64,000 bases of DNA from Haematobia irritans (taxonomy: Eukaryota; Arthropoda; Insecta; Diptera; Muscidae). Position 1 is the first letter of the stretch, and each line of letters begins with the position of its first letter. The DNA lies in the NCBI RefSeq assembly GCF_050003625.1, contig NC_134398.1, forward strand, positions 96,805,674 through 96,869,673. Direction: 5' to 3'. Below, piece by piece: positions 1 through 10,515 of this stretch. The notes under the pieces are model-generated. The model worked only from the letters and a program-made list of their open reading frames with translations. It made no database searches and was not told the DNA's origin. Position numbers and translations under genes: made by a program.

Positions 1-817
1 CGATAAATTTGGTTTTATGCTGCATAAAATTGTTGAGCTAACCACCAGCATAGTGAGACCTACATCATGCGAATCAACAAATGGTTGGTACAACGTAAAG
101 TTGAGTATACTAATAGAATCTTAGTTCAATTATAGGACGGGCGTAAGGTAGTTGTTGCAACAAATAAATATTTATATCAACATCGACATGGTAAATGGTA
201 TGACGCTACAAAATTTGCAAAACGGGGAACAGCATTTTCTTGATAATAGTCCGCCATACATTGAATAAAGTTTATCCCATAGAAAAGAAGTTGCCTTCAG
301 GTAAGTATCGCACCGATTTATAAAAAGGAATATTACAAAAGTTTCCATAAAAATTGCAGGCTTCATACACCAACAAACACAAATACTTTTTACGGCAAGC
401 GAGCTTTTTTTTTATTGTATGAAGCATAGAGGAGGATTTATATCTAGAGGCTTAAGGAAGAAATTTCTGGCAAGTATATATTGAATTAGGTTCTGTAGTT
501 TGACCACATAATTGCAACCTAATAACCATCATTGGTATACAAACATTACCTATAAAAAATTGTAAGTTGTAATGTAAATTGATCTCACATATATGTAGAT
601 CAATAGCCTTGTTGTTAGCACTTTTTGTATTTATTTTCGTAGTTTATTATGATTGTAAATCTTGTAATAAATTAATAAAATCTCAATATAATCTGCCCTT
701 TCATTTAATATTGAAATTTGGTTAGGATAATAATAAAGAAAATCGAGAGCGGTTGCACCAACAAACAAAACAATTAATATGAGATTGCGACAACAAATGC
801 AAAGTTGATCCAACATA
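1..817. repeat. Long dispersed repeat, copy 1 (left part)
   Basis: This stretch is nearly identical to 5892-6719. It continues after a mariner insertion at 1753-1875, which matches 6720-6845. No coding motif is seen in any frame; the short ORFs here are AT-rich and featureless. The family is not recognised. It is a duplicated genomic segment or an uncharacterised non-coding element. Confidence 0.7.
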
Positions 818-1750
818 AAGGGTGATTCTTTTGAGGTTAGGATTTTCATGCATTAGTATTTGACAGATCACGTGGGATTTCAGACATGGTGTCAAAGAGA
901 AAGATGCTCAGTATGCTTTGACATTTCATCATGAATAGACTTACGATCTGCCACAACGTCGAATTTTCAGTGAATGGGCCCTAGAATAGTTGGCAGAAAA
1001 TCCGCTTTTTTATCGACAAATTTTGTTCAGCGATGAGGCTCATTTCTGGTTGAATGGCTACGTAAATAAGCAAAATTGCCGCATTTGGAGTGAAGAGCAA
1101 CCAGAAGCCGTTCAAGAACTGCCCATGCATCCCGAAAAATGCACTGTTTGGTGTGGTTTGTACGCTGGTGGAATCATTGGACCGTATTTTTTCAAAGATG
1201 CTGTTGGACGCAACGTTACGGTGAATGGCGATCGCTATCGTTCGATGCTAACAAACTTTTTGTTGCCAAAAATGGAAGAACTGAACTTGGTTGACATGTG
1301 GTTTCAACAAGATGGCGCTACATGCCACACAGCTCGCGATTCTATGGCCATTTTGAGGGAAAACTTCGGAGAACAATTCATCTCAAGAAATGGACCGGTA
1401 AGTTGGCCACCAAGATCATGCGATTTGACGCCTTTAGACTATTTTTTGTGGGGCTACGTCAAGTCTAAAGTCTACAGAAATAAGCCAGCAACTATTCCAG
1501 CTTTGGAAGACAACATTTCCGAAGAAATTCGGGCTATTCCGGCCGAAATGCTCGAAAAAGTTGCCCAAAATTGGACTTTCCGAATGGACCACCTAAGACG
1601 CAGCCGCGGTCAACATTTAAATGAAATTATCTTCAAATAGTAAATGTCATGGACCAATCTAACGTTTCAAATAAAGAACCGATGAGATTTTGCAAATTTT
1701 ATGCGTTTTTTTTTTTTAAAAAGTTATCAAGCTCTTAACAAATCACCCTT
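818..1750 (+). mobile_element. DD41D (rosa-type) mariner, copy 1, internally deleted
   Basis: The 933-bp element starts AAGGGTGATTC and its right end is the inverted match AATCACCCTT. A TA duplication flanks it at 816-817 and 1751-1752. The uninterrupted paralogous site at about 6719-6720 has a single TA, so both boundaries are exact. The internal region between the start codon and the catalytic domain is deleted, so this copy is non-autonomous. Confidence 0.92.
931..1640 (+). pseudogene. Tc1/mariner transposase (DD41D), truncated and broken
   Basis: This is a cut-and-paste transposase of the IS630/Tc1/mariner superfamily. The ATG at 931 is followed by only about five codons of the N-terminus before a deletion and an in-frame stop. 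The catalytic part then reads open to 1640. Motifs in order are FSDEAHFW (first Asp), FQQDGATCHTA (second Asp) and CDLTPLDYFLWGYVK (third Asp). I count 41 residues between the second and third Asp, which is the spacing of the rosa/DD41D family. The DNA-binding helix-turn-helix region is missing and another TAG sits just before the catalytic frame. A TTG at 990 opens the frame but would not be a normal fly start codon. Confidence 0.88.
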
Positions 1751-1752
1751 TA

Positions 1753-2255
1753 CTACCATGCAGTTACAATTGCCAAATGTTAGTTGTGCTGACAGATATC
1801 ATTGACAGTTGACGGAACCACCTGCTTTCGGTTGGCAAATAATTCGGTTGAGGCAACGAATCTGTTTTCTGGGTGTGATAACAAAGCATTCGTAAAAATG
1901 AACAAAAACCAAACTAAAACTAAAACCAAATTTAGTAAAATTTCATATAAAATGATAACTCTGACCTCCTTTATTATAGAAAGCTTATCATACGTACGAA
2001 TAACACTTAGCATAGAAAAATATTTCAGCTCATTCGTACTAAGAAGTATTCAATCCTTTCAATTCTATTTTATTAAGCCAACTGCCTAAAAATTTGTGGA
2101 TAACAATTCGAAAATTATTAGGCATTATTTTATTTTTGTCATTACAAGTAAGTCATTATAACTCACCGCAATTTAATGCAACGTGTAATGACAGCTTTAC
2201 TCCTGGTAATGCCAATTGTAATGAGAAGTGGTTACCTAATTTTTGCTGGGGTAGT
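1753..2255. repeat. Right part of direct repeat, then unassigned AT-rich DNA
   Basis: 1753-1875 continues direct repeat copy 1 and matches 6720-6845. From about 1876 to 2255 I see no gene and no match elsewhere in the window apart from short A-rich tracts. Confidence 0.5.
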
Positions 2256-2802
2256 ACCAGGGTAGCAATGAATGGAATCACAAGAATTAATTGCTATGTT
2301 TCAAAAAATAAAATGCAGCATTGTAAAATTAGATTTTTTAAATCCAAAGTTATTTGTAAAATAACTTCTGCTTCTTCTTTTTCCATTTAATTATTATGTA
2401 TGCGTGTGTGTGTGTGTAAATCGAGCCACTAGTTGCATATGAATATGTAATCATTTCGTGACATTTTGCGATGTTGTCAATACATTTCGATTAAATAAGC
2501 GCGAAAAAGTTCCAAAATGGCTGTTATTTCCTTCAAAATATATTATCAACACTATAATTTTTCAACGCGAAACAATGATTGAGGGGAACTTTTTTCGCAC
2601 CAACAAACAGAGTACCGGCCTTTAATGAGAGTTTTTGCTGGGATAGTACATCATTGCAACATCAATTACTGTGCTTCTTTTGTTAACATTTTGTTTTGTG
2701 TTTATTATCCCGATGCCCGGTACAAATGAAACGATTGTAAAATATAATTCACCAAATAAAGCTTTTATTTTGTTAACATTTGTGTTTAAATTTCATGTTT
2801 TA
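2256..2802. repeat. Fragments of the long GGCCGGTAC-family MITE
   Basis: 2256-2628 resembles 3340-3713 and ends with the family terminus ACCGGCCTTTA. 2640-2799 resembles 7560-7710 in the opposite orientation. The second fragment is the left part of a copy that 2803-3710 interrupts. No coding potential is seen. Confidence 0.6.
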
Positions 2803-3710
2803 AGGCCGGTACTCTGTTCGGTTTTCGCGTTGAAACTCCATACAAAACCAAAACATGCGAAAAACTAGAGAAATTTTTTCCATTTGTGGTACTTTGTTTT
2901 TTTCGAGTTGAAAAACTGACGTAACTCGCGTAGTCAGTATTTTCATAACATGGCGCCATTTGCAATGTGAATTAAGAAATAATTTATTTATTAAACTGAT
3001 TTTTGTGAATTTATAACACAAAAGTGGATCTGATTATTATTTAAAAATGTAATCTGATGATTGATAAAACAAAGTATAACATGGAGTTGTATTTCCATAA
3101 TAAATTGGCAACAATATCAAGCCGCTCCCTACTATATGGTAGAATATAAATAATGTACATATATAACATGAAATTTAAACACAAATGTTAACAAAATAAA
3201 AGCTTTATTTGGTGAATTATATTTTACAATCGTTTCATTTGTACTGGGCATCGGGATAATAAACACAAAACATAATTTAAACAAAAGGAGGCACAGCAAT
3301 TGATGTTCCAAAAACAAGCATTAGCACTTCAACCAACATGTATAGTACCGAGGTAGCAATGAATGGAATCACCAGAATTAATTGCTATGTTCCAAAAAAT
3401 AAAATGCAGCACTGTAAAATTAGTTGTTTAATTCCAAAGATATTTGTAAAATAACTTCGCCTGCTTCTTCTTTTTCAAATTATTTATTTTGTATGCGTGT
3501 GTGTGTAAATCGAGCCACTAGTTGCGTATGTATATGTAATTATTTCGTGACAGTCTGCGATGTTGTCAATACATTTCGACGAAATAAACGCAAAAAAGTC
3601 CCAAAATGGCTGTTTTCCCCCTCAAAATATATTGTCAACACTATCATTTTTCAACGCGAAACAATGATTGAGTGGAACTTTTTTCGCACCAACAAACAAA
3701 TTACCGGCCT
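2803..3710. mobile_element. Long MITE of the AGGCCGGTAC family (PIF/Harbinger-like)
   Basis: This 908-bp element has inverted ends, AGGCCGGTACTCTG on the left and ACCGGCCT on the right. A 3-bp TTA duplication flanks it at 2800-2802 and 3711-3713. It is the reverse complement of the element at 7162-8016. It carries no transposase. The 3-bp TWA duplication is typical of PIF/Harbinger elements; assignment to that superfamily is inference. Confidence 0.7.
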
Positions 3711-4501
3711 TTATACATTATTTATGTTCTACAAAATAGTAGCGAGCGGCTAGATCTTGGTTGCTAGTTTATTACGGAAATGCAACTCCATGTTAAGGCC
3801 GGTACTCTGTTCGGTTTTCGCGTTGAAACTCCATACAAAACCAAAAAATGCGAAAAATTTGCGAAATTTTTTCCATTTGTGATACTTTGTTTTTTCGTGT
3901 TGAAAAACTGACGTTTATAGCACGGCGCCATTTGCAATGTAAATTAAGAAATAATTTATTTATTAAAAACTATTTGTGCGGGTTTATAAATCAAACACGG
4001 ACCATATTTTTGTTCCGAAACTATACAAAGGATCAAAGGAATAGCAGATCAATTGCCCAAGGAAAAATAAAATGTTATTTTGTAAAAACAAGCAACACCA
4101 CCAACTTAATCCAATATCGCTCCCTATAAAATAGCGCTCCAAGCTACCTAAAAAAACGCAGCTTTCTATGTGCGAAATAATGGTTTCCTTAAAATTTTTT
4201 CGCAAGAATGAACATAGTACCGGCCTTTATACTTTGTTTTATCAATCGATCAGATTACATTTTTAAATAATAATCCGATCCACTTTTGCATTATAAATTC
4301 ACAAAAATCAATTTAATAAATAAATTATTTCTTAATTCACATTGCAAATGGCGCCATGTTATGAAAATACTGACTTATCGATTTACGTCAGTTTTTCAAC
4401 CCGAAAAAAAAAACAAAGTATCACAAAGGAAAAAATTTCGCTAGTTTTTCGCATTTTTTGGTTTTGTATGGAGTTTCGAAAACAGAACAGAGTACTGGCC
4501 T
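3711..4501. repeat. Right part of an older long MITE, interrupted by 3796-4226
   Basis: 3714-3795 and 4227-4501 align with 7725-8016 in plus orientation and finish with the family terminus near GGCCT at 4501. A second MITE sits inside. The same host copy continues to the left at 2640-2799, so elements are nested three deep here. Confidence 0.6.
3796..4226. mobile_element. 431-bp MITE of the AGGCCGGTAC family
   Basis: Its ends are AGGCCGGTACTCTG and TAGTACCGGCCT, and TTA duplications lie at 3793-3795 and 4227-4229. The uninterrupted sequence at about 7790-7800 carries a single TTA at the same position, so the boundaries and the 3-bp duplication are well supported. A nearly complete inverted copy lies at 4975-5407. 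The internal module at about 4029-4152 recurs in the foldback arms near 58886 and 59690. Confidence 0.8.
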
Positions 4502-4504
4502 TTA

Positions 4505-4726
4505 AGGTGAGTACTATGTTCGAGTTTTTCATCAAAACACTAAATTAAAAGTGCAAAAATATATATGAAGACGATAACATTTTTATCTAGTCTCTTTAAA
4601 TTATGGATGGAAAAGGTCCAATGTATTGATTGCGAACAATTTAATATTTCGAAATTAATTGATTAAAAAAAGTAACCGTGAAAATAAGCTGGTTTTCAGC
4701 TTGAAAACTGAACATAGTACTCAGCT
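4505..4726. mobile_element. MITE of the AGGTGAGTAC family, diverged
   Basis: The left end is AGGTGAGTACTATGTTCG after TTA. The right end GAACATAGTACTCAGCT is a mutated inverted copy, so the right-hand duplication is unclear. The interior differs from the other members, so this is a subfamily. It is non-coding. Confidence 0.55.
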
Positions 4727-4737
4727 ATAGCGTCTAA

Positions 4738-4971
4738 AGGTGGGTACTATGTTTGGTTTTCGAGTTGAAAACCACTTTATTTTCGCGATTACTTTTCCTC
4801 AAATAATCAAAATTATAAATGAAAACAAAATTATTCCTGTAAAGTCTTGTCGAAATCTAGAGAAACAAGAAACAGCGCATCAATTGAGTTAATTTATCTG
4901 CTTTATATTGAACTGTTTTAATAAAGTAACCGCGAACATTTCAACTCGAAAAACGAACATAGTACTTACCT
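4738..4971. mobile_element. 234-bp MITE of the AGGTGGGTAC family
   Basis: The ends are AGGTGGGTACTATG and AGTACTTACCT, with TAA at 4735-4737 and 4972-4974. The interior matches 5459-5691, 8102-8335 and 8421-8653, including the subterminal GTTGAAA and CGCGATTAC motifs. Its right TAA is also the left TAA of the next MITE. Confidence 0.8.
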
Positions 4972-4974
4972 TAA

Positions 4975-5407
4975 AGGCCGGTACTATGTTCATTCTTGCG
5001 AAAAATTTTTATGGAAATCATTATTTCGCACATAGAAAGCGGCGTTTTTTTAGGTAGCTTGGAGCGCTATTTTACAGGGAGCGATATTGGATTAAGTTGG
5101 TGGTTGTTGCTTGTTTTTACAAAATAACATTTTATTTTTCCTTGGGCAATTGATCTGCTATTCCTTTGATCCTTTGTATAGTTTCGGAACAAAAATATGG
5201 TCCGTGTTTGATTTATAAACCCGCACAAATAGTTTTTAATAAATAAATTATTTCTTAATTCACATTGCAAATGGCGCCGTGCTATAAACGTCAGTTTTTC
5301 AACACGAAAAAAACAAAGTATTACAAATGGAAAAAATTTCGCAAATTTTTCGCATTTTTTGGTTTTGTATGGAGTTTCAACGCGAAAACCGAACAGAGTA
5401 CCGGCCT
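4975..5407. mobile_element. 433-bp MITE of the AGGCCGGTAC family (inverted copy)
   Basis: This is a near-complete reverse complement of 3796-4226. TAA flanks it at 4972-4974 and 5408-5410. It abuts the preceding MITE and shares that TAA with it. Confidence 0.8.
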
Positions 5408-5458
5408 TAATGCTTAGTACTAAGTTCGTTTCTGCGAAAAACGAATATCTTCATCTAT

Positions 5459-5691
5459 AGGTGAGTACTATGTTTGGTTTTCGAGTTGAAAATCACTTTA
5501 TTTTCGCGATTACTTTTTTTGAAATAATCAAAATTATGAATCAAGCAAACATATTCCTATAATGTCTTGCCAAAATTTAGAGGAACAAGAAACTGTGCAT
5601 CAATTGAGTTAATTTGTCTGCTTTATATTGAACTGTTTTAATAAAGTAACCACGAAAATTTCAACTCGAAAAGCGAACATAGTACTTACCT
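5459..5691. mobile_element. 233-bp MITE of the AGGTGAGTAC family
   Basis: The ends are AGGTGAGTACTATG and AGTACTTACCT. The flanking triplets at 5456-5458 and 5692-5694 are both TAT, the only non-TWA duplication in the cluster. The interior matches 4738-4971. Confidence 0.75.
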
Positions 5692-5694
5692 TAT

Positions 5695-5891
5695 CTACGT
5701 AAATACACCCAGATAAATGGTTGGTTGCAATTCGATAATTACAATGAGGAAATGATGTCAGTAACTTATTTTTTGTTACAAGAACAATGTTTTGATTATT
5801 TTCCCCATTATACATTCAACACGACCATAAAAAAGTTCACAGGATCAAAACGAAATTCCCATAACCATTCAATTGGTTACAATAACCAATG
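5695..5891. other. Unassigned spacer
   Basis: AT-rich sequence between a MITE and direct repeat copy 2. No gene, repeat boundary or RNA structure was recognised. Confidence 0.3.
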
Positions 5892-6845
5892 CCGATAAAT
5901 TTGATTTTATGCTGCATAAAATTGTTGAGCTAACCACCAGCATAGTGAGACCTACATCATGGGAATCAACAAATGGTTGGTACAACCAAAACTTGAGTAT
6001 ACTAATAGAATCTTAGTTCAATTATAGGACGGGCGTAAGGTAGTTGTTGCAACAAATAAATATTTATATCAACATCGACATGGTAAATGGTATGACGCTA
6101 CAAAATTTGCAAAACGGGGAACAGCATAATAGTCCGCAATACATTGAATAAAGTTGATCCCATAGAAAAGAAGTTGCCTTCAGGTAAGTATCGCACCGAT
6201 TTATAAAAAAGGAGTATTACAAAAGTTTCCATAAAAATTGCAGGCTTCATACACCAACAAACACAAATACTTTTTACGGCAAGCGAGCTTTTTTATTGTA
6301 TTAAGAATACAGGAAGAGTCTAAGTCGATCTGTATTTATATCTAGAGACTTAAGGAGGAAATTTCTGGCAAGTATATATTGAATTAGGTTCTGTAGTTTG
6401 ACCACATAATTGCAACCTAATAAGCATTTGTCATTGGTATACAAACATTACCTATAAAAAATTGTAAATTGTAATGTAAATTGATCTCACATATATGTAG
6501 ATCCAAAGCCTTTGTTGTTAGCACCTTTTGTATTTATTTTCGTAGTTTATTATGATTGTAAATCTTGTAATAAATTAATAAAATCTCAATATAATCTGCC
6601 CTTTCATTTGATATTAGAATTTGGTTAGGATAATAGTAAAGAAAATCGATAGCGGTTGCACCAACAAACAAAACAATTAATATGAAATTGCGACAACCAA
6701 TGCAAAGGTGATCCAACATACTACCATGTAGTTACAATTGCCAAATGTTAGTTGTGCTGACAGATATCATTGATAGTTGATGGAACCACCTGCTTTCGGT
6801 TGGCAAATAATTCGGTTGAGGCAACGAATTTGTTTCCTGGGTGTA
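5892..6845. repeat. Long dispersed repeat, copy 2 (no mariner insertion)
   Basis: This copy matches 1-817 plus 1753-1875 with small indels. It lacks the mariner and so provides the empty TA site at 6719-6720 that proves the insertion at 818-1750. No coding potential was recognised. Confidence 0.75.
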
Positions 6846-7161
6846 GGGTCTCAAACCCAGGGATGATAACTTATTTATGCGAAATAATATGCCTGCCTAT
6901 TTTTTCGTGCGAAAATCCAGGGTTGTATAAATATGTGTCTGAAAATGCTCAAAACAAAGATTTCGCTTTATTCCGCGCTAACGTTTTTTATATGGAGTAT
7001 AACAGTTTTTCGTGCGAAAACGTTATCTTAGTACTAGTCTTAACGTTTTTTTATGGAGTATAACAGTTTTTCGTGCGAAAACGTGATCTTAGTACTAGGC
7101 TTAAACTCGAACTTAATACCCACCTTAAAGGTGGGTACTAAGTTTCGAGTTTAGCGGCTAA
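6846..7161. repeat. Unclassified repeat with a ~62-bp tandem duplication and a palindrome
   Basis: Two adjacent copies of a unit ending in TTTTTCGTGCGAAAACGT lie at about 6978-7043 and 7044-7104. They are followed by a palindrome at about 7105-7152 centred on ACCTTAAAGGT. The palindrome arms resemble a third terminal type, GGTGGGTATTAAG, that recurs near 9288-9355. Confidence 0.5.
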
Positions 7162-8016
7162 AGGCCGGTACTCTGTTTGTTGGTGCGAAAAAAGTTCCAC
7201 TCAATCATTGTTTCGCGTTGGAAAATGATAGTGTTGACAATATAATTTGAAGGAAAAAAACATCCATTTTGGAACTTTTTCGCGTTAATTTCATCGAAAT
7301 GTATTGACAACATCGCAAAATGTCACGAAATTATTACATATACACAGGCAACTAGTGGCTCGATTTACACACACACGCATACAAAATAAATAATTTGAAA
7401 AAGAAGAAGCAGGCGAAGTTATTTTACAAATATCTTTGGAATTATAAAAATAAATTTTACAGTGCTGCATTTTATTTTTTAGAACATAGCAATTAATTCT
7501 TGTGATTCCATTCATTGCTACCTCGGTACTATACATGTTGGTTGAAGTGCTAATGCTTGTTTTGAAACATCAATTGCAGTGCCTCCTTTTGTTTAAATTA
7601 TGTTTTGTGTTTATTATCCCGATGCCCAGTACAAATGAAACGATTGTAAAATATAATTCACCAAATAAAGCTTTTATTTTGTTAACATTTGTGTTTAAAT
7701 TTCATGTTATATATGTACATTATTTATATTCTATCATATAGTAGGGAGCGGCTAGACATTGTTGCTAGTTTATTATGGAAATACAACTCCATGTTATACT
7801 TTGTTTTATCAATCATCAGACTACATTTTTAAATAATAATCAGATCCACTTTTGTGTTATAAATTCACAAAAATCAGTTTAATAAATAAATTATTTCTTA
7901 ATTCACATTGCAAATGGCGCCATGTTATGAAAATACTGACTACGCGAGTTACGTCAGTTTTTCAACTCGAAAATAAAATAAAGTACCACAAATGGAAAAA
8001 ATTTCGCTAGTTTTCA
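7162..8016. mobile_element. Long AGGCCGGTAC-family MITE, right end missing
   Basis: It starts AGGCCGGTACTCTG after TAA and runs parallel to the reverse complement of 2803-3710. It breaks off about 50 bp before the expected right terminus, inside the segment before the usual TATGGAGTTTC. It provides the empty reference sites for the nested insertions at 2803 and 3796. It is non-coding. Confidence 0.65.
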
Positions 8017-8101
8017 TTTATTTGATTTGATTCAAAAAGTAATTTGTTTTTATTTTAAATGTAAGACTAATCGTCTTCATACAAAATTCGTTAACAATTA
8101 A

Positions 8102-8335
8102 AGGTGGGTACTATGTTCCGTTTTCGAGTTGAAAATCACTTTATTTTCGCGACTACTTTTCATGAAATAATCAAAATTATAAATGAAAACAAACATATTC
8201 CTGTAAAGTCTTGCCGAAAAGTAGAAGAACAAGAAACTGCGTATCAATTGAGTTAATTTATCTGCTTTATATTGAAGTATTTTAATAAAGTAACCGCGAA
8301 AATTTCAACTCGAAAAGCGAACATAGTACTTACCT
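8102..8335. mobile_element. 234-bp MITE of the AGGTGGGTAC family
   Basis: The ends are AGGTGGGTACTATG and AGTACTTACCT, with TAA at 8099-8101 and 8336-8338. The interior is the standard family sequence with TCGCGACTAC and CGCGAAAATTTC subterminal motifs. Confidence 0.82.
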
Positions 8336-8420
8336 TAACAAGCAATATCATTATTTTTCTCAATTATAAAAGTTTCAATGCGCTTTCTCAAACTCTTGCA
8401 ACACCGTCATTTCGAACTTA

Positions 8421-8653
8421 AGGTGTGTACTATGTTCGGTTTCGAATTGAAAATCACTTTATTTTCGCGATTACTTTTCCTGAAATAAACAAAATTATAA
8501 ATGAAAACAGACATATTCCTGTAAAGTCTTGCCGAAATATATAGGAACAAGAAATTGCACGTCAATCGAGTTAATTTATCTGCTTCATATTGAACTGTTT
8601 TAATAAAGTAACCGCGAAAATTTCAACGCGAAAAGCGAACATAGTACTTACCT
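8421..8653. mobile_element. 233-bp MITE of the AGGTGGGTAC family
   Basis: The ends are AGGTGTGTACTATG and AGTACTTACCT, with TTA duplications at 8418-8420 and 8654-8656. The interior is collinear with 8102-8335. Confidence 0.82.
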
Positions 8654-8656
8654 TTA

Positions 8657-9050
8657 CACAAAATCAGCTGCTTTTAAGCAATCACCATTTTTTTGCAACA
8701 AGTGAGAGGGGAATCTTGGACAATTTGTGATACATTTTTAAATTTTGTTTTTAAGAGGTCTTTTGTGCTATTTTATCATCAAATACTTATGAAGCACATA
8801 GAAAACATATGATAGATTCAAAATAAATAATTTACTTTGGTTTTAAATCCTTCGTTTTGCAAATATAGACGAATGCAATAAAAAAATTGTCCGTGCAAAG
8901 TTCTCCCATCTGTGAGGTGAAAAGTTGCATGCAGAACAACCCCTACGGGAACAATTCACTGCAAGTCGTTCATGTGAAACCCAGAACATACACGATAGTA
9001 CTCACCTTTGGTTTTCACTTTAGTGAAAAAATGACGATTTTAGCGGCTAA
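8657..9050. other. Unassigned DNA between MITEs
   Basis: AT-rich sequence. A fragment near 8995-9050 carries an isolated terminal motif GTACTCACCT and the GCGGCTAAAGG motif. The small open frame at about 8887-9081 shows no domain and runs into the next MITE. Confidence 0.3.
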
Positions 9051-9284
9051 AGGTAAGTACTATGTTCGCTTTTCGCGTTGAAATTTTCGTGGTTACTTTA
9101 TTAAAACAGTTCAATATAAAGCAGACAAATTAACTCAATTGATGCGTAGTTTCTTGTTCCTCTAGATTTCGGCAAGACTTTACAGGAATAAGTTTGTTTT
9201 CATTTATAATTTTGGTTATTTAAGGAAAAGTAATCGCGAAAAAAAAGTTGTTTTCAACTCGAAAACCGAACATAGTACCTACCC
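9051..9284. mobile_element. 234-bp MITE of the AGGTGGGTAC family (inverted)
   Basis: This is the reverse orientation of 8102-8335. It starts AGGTAAGTACTATG and ends GTACCTACCC. TAA flanks it at 9048-9050 and 9285-9287. Confidence 0.8.
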
Positions 9285-9440
9285 TAAACTCGAACCTAAT
9301 ACCCACCTTTTAGTGAAAATTAGCGGCTAAATTCGACCTTAATACCCACCTTTAAGCGGTGTTTATTTAGGAAACTGCACAAAAAAACGAAATACCTATG
9401 TTGACTTTGTAAAAAAAGTGAAAACTAATTAGCCGCTAAA

Positions 9441-9649
9441 GGTGAGTATTATGTTCGGTTTTCGAGTTGAAAATCACATTGTTTTCGTGATTACTTTTCC
9501 TGAAATAATCAAAATTAAAATTGAAATCAAACATATTCTCAAAATGTCTTGCCGAAATCTAGAGGATTAATTTATCTGCTTTATATTGAACCGTTGTAAT
9601 AAAGTAACCGCGAAAATTTCAACTCGAAAACCGAACATAGTACTTACCT
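9441..9649. mobile_element. 209-bp MITE of the AGGTGAGTAC family
   Basis: The ends are AGGTGAGTATTATG and AGTACTTACCT, with TAA at 9438-9440 and 9650-9652. A short internal deletion relative to 8102-8335 removes the segment around 8225-8255. Confidence 0.8.
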
Positions 9650-9652
9650 TAA

Positions 9653-10250
9653 AGTGAAAGCTGAACCAGCAATCAAGAGGCATAAAATTATACATATTTG
9701 TTGCAAAATTTATTATAACTTGTTGGGGAATAGCCCAAAGCTAATTTTGACAAAGTTTGTATTCCTTAAAATGGATTATTAAAGAAAAGTAATCGTGAAA
9801 AAATAGAACTTATTACAAATCCTGTAACATTTGTACAATATATCCTGTGTGTCTGAACGGCCCATGTATCTCTAATCGTAGCTATAAATGAAAACAAATT
9901 ATTAAGGGTTGAATATCGAGGGTGGGTTAGTGGTAGTTTAGTATACAAAATTGAATGTCTCGTTTATAGGGTGTAAATAAATTAATCCACATTAACAGAA
10001 AATGTTTTTGATACTACTTACAATTTATACTTTTGTACCAGATGGGATTTCAGCGAAGGATATTAAAATGAAATATATGTAAATACGCAAGGATATATGT
10101 ATATAAATACGATGCCTACGTATGTTTATTAAACCATAAATATTTTATAGGATGATTGGTGAATCTAACAAAGGATATGTCAACAGTGAGGTATGAGTAC
10201 AACATTTTCAAACGTCGTGTTGAAATTATAGTGTATTTTCTTACTCTTAG
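9653..10250. other. Low-repeat AT-rich DNA, probably host intron or intergenic
   Basis: No TE termini or coding motifs are recognised. The last 20 bases before 10251 are pyrimidine-rich and end in TTAG, which fits an intron 3' end. Confidence 0.4.
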
Positions 10251-10393
10251 ATACCTCCGGGAATATGTCAGTACTACAATGGAACAATATGCAAAGATTT
10301 TCTGCAAGGATACGTATTTATACCACCAAACCTTTCTATAGAGGAACTGGAAGAGAGGTTAAAGTCAGCATATGGAGTTATCAAAGATTCGAA
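10251..10393 (+). CDS. Probable host exon, Frizzled/ROR-like cysteine-rich fragment
   Basis: This 143-bp segment reads open from the first base after a pyrimidine-rich acceptor (TTACTCTTAG) to a strong donor (GAA then GTAAGTAG at 10394). An in-frame TAG lies immediately upstream inside the presumed intron. The 47-codon peptide begins IPPGICQYYNGTICKDFL and continues with an acidic helix-like stretch, IEELEERLKSAYGVIKDS. The C-x-x-Y-x-G-x-x-C pattern followed by a hydrophobic strand and an E-rich helix recalls the start of Frizzled-type cysteine-rich domains as in ROR/MuSK receptors. That family call is tentative. The exon starts in phase 0 and ends after two bases of a codon. I could not find partner exons. 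Composition is more gene-like than its surroundings. Confidence 0.55.
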
Positions 10394-10458
10394 GTAAGTA
10401 GTCGAATAGAATAGCAATTGTAAATAGTGCTATTTTTGACTTCGCTTCTTGAAAACAT

Positions 10459-10515
10459 ATATGCGAACATTGCGGTAAAACCTTTGCTCAGAACACAACT
10501 CTAAGACACCATTAA
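10459..10515 (+). pseudogene. Single C2H2 zinc-finger relic
   Basis: The frame 10462-10512 reads CEHCGKTFAQNTTLRHH before a TAA. This matches the first cysteine pair, the conserved Phe and Leu and the first histidine of a C2H2 finger. No neighbouring fingers or start codon are seen. It could be a chance match, a decayed exon or a fragment of a zinc-finger gene. Confidence 0.35.

Noticed and set aside
990..1640. Intact 216-residue transposase starting at 990
   Set aside because: The start would be TTG, the N-terminal DNA-binding domain is deleted and an in-frame stop lies just upstream.
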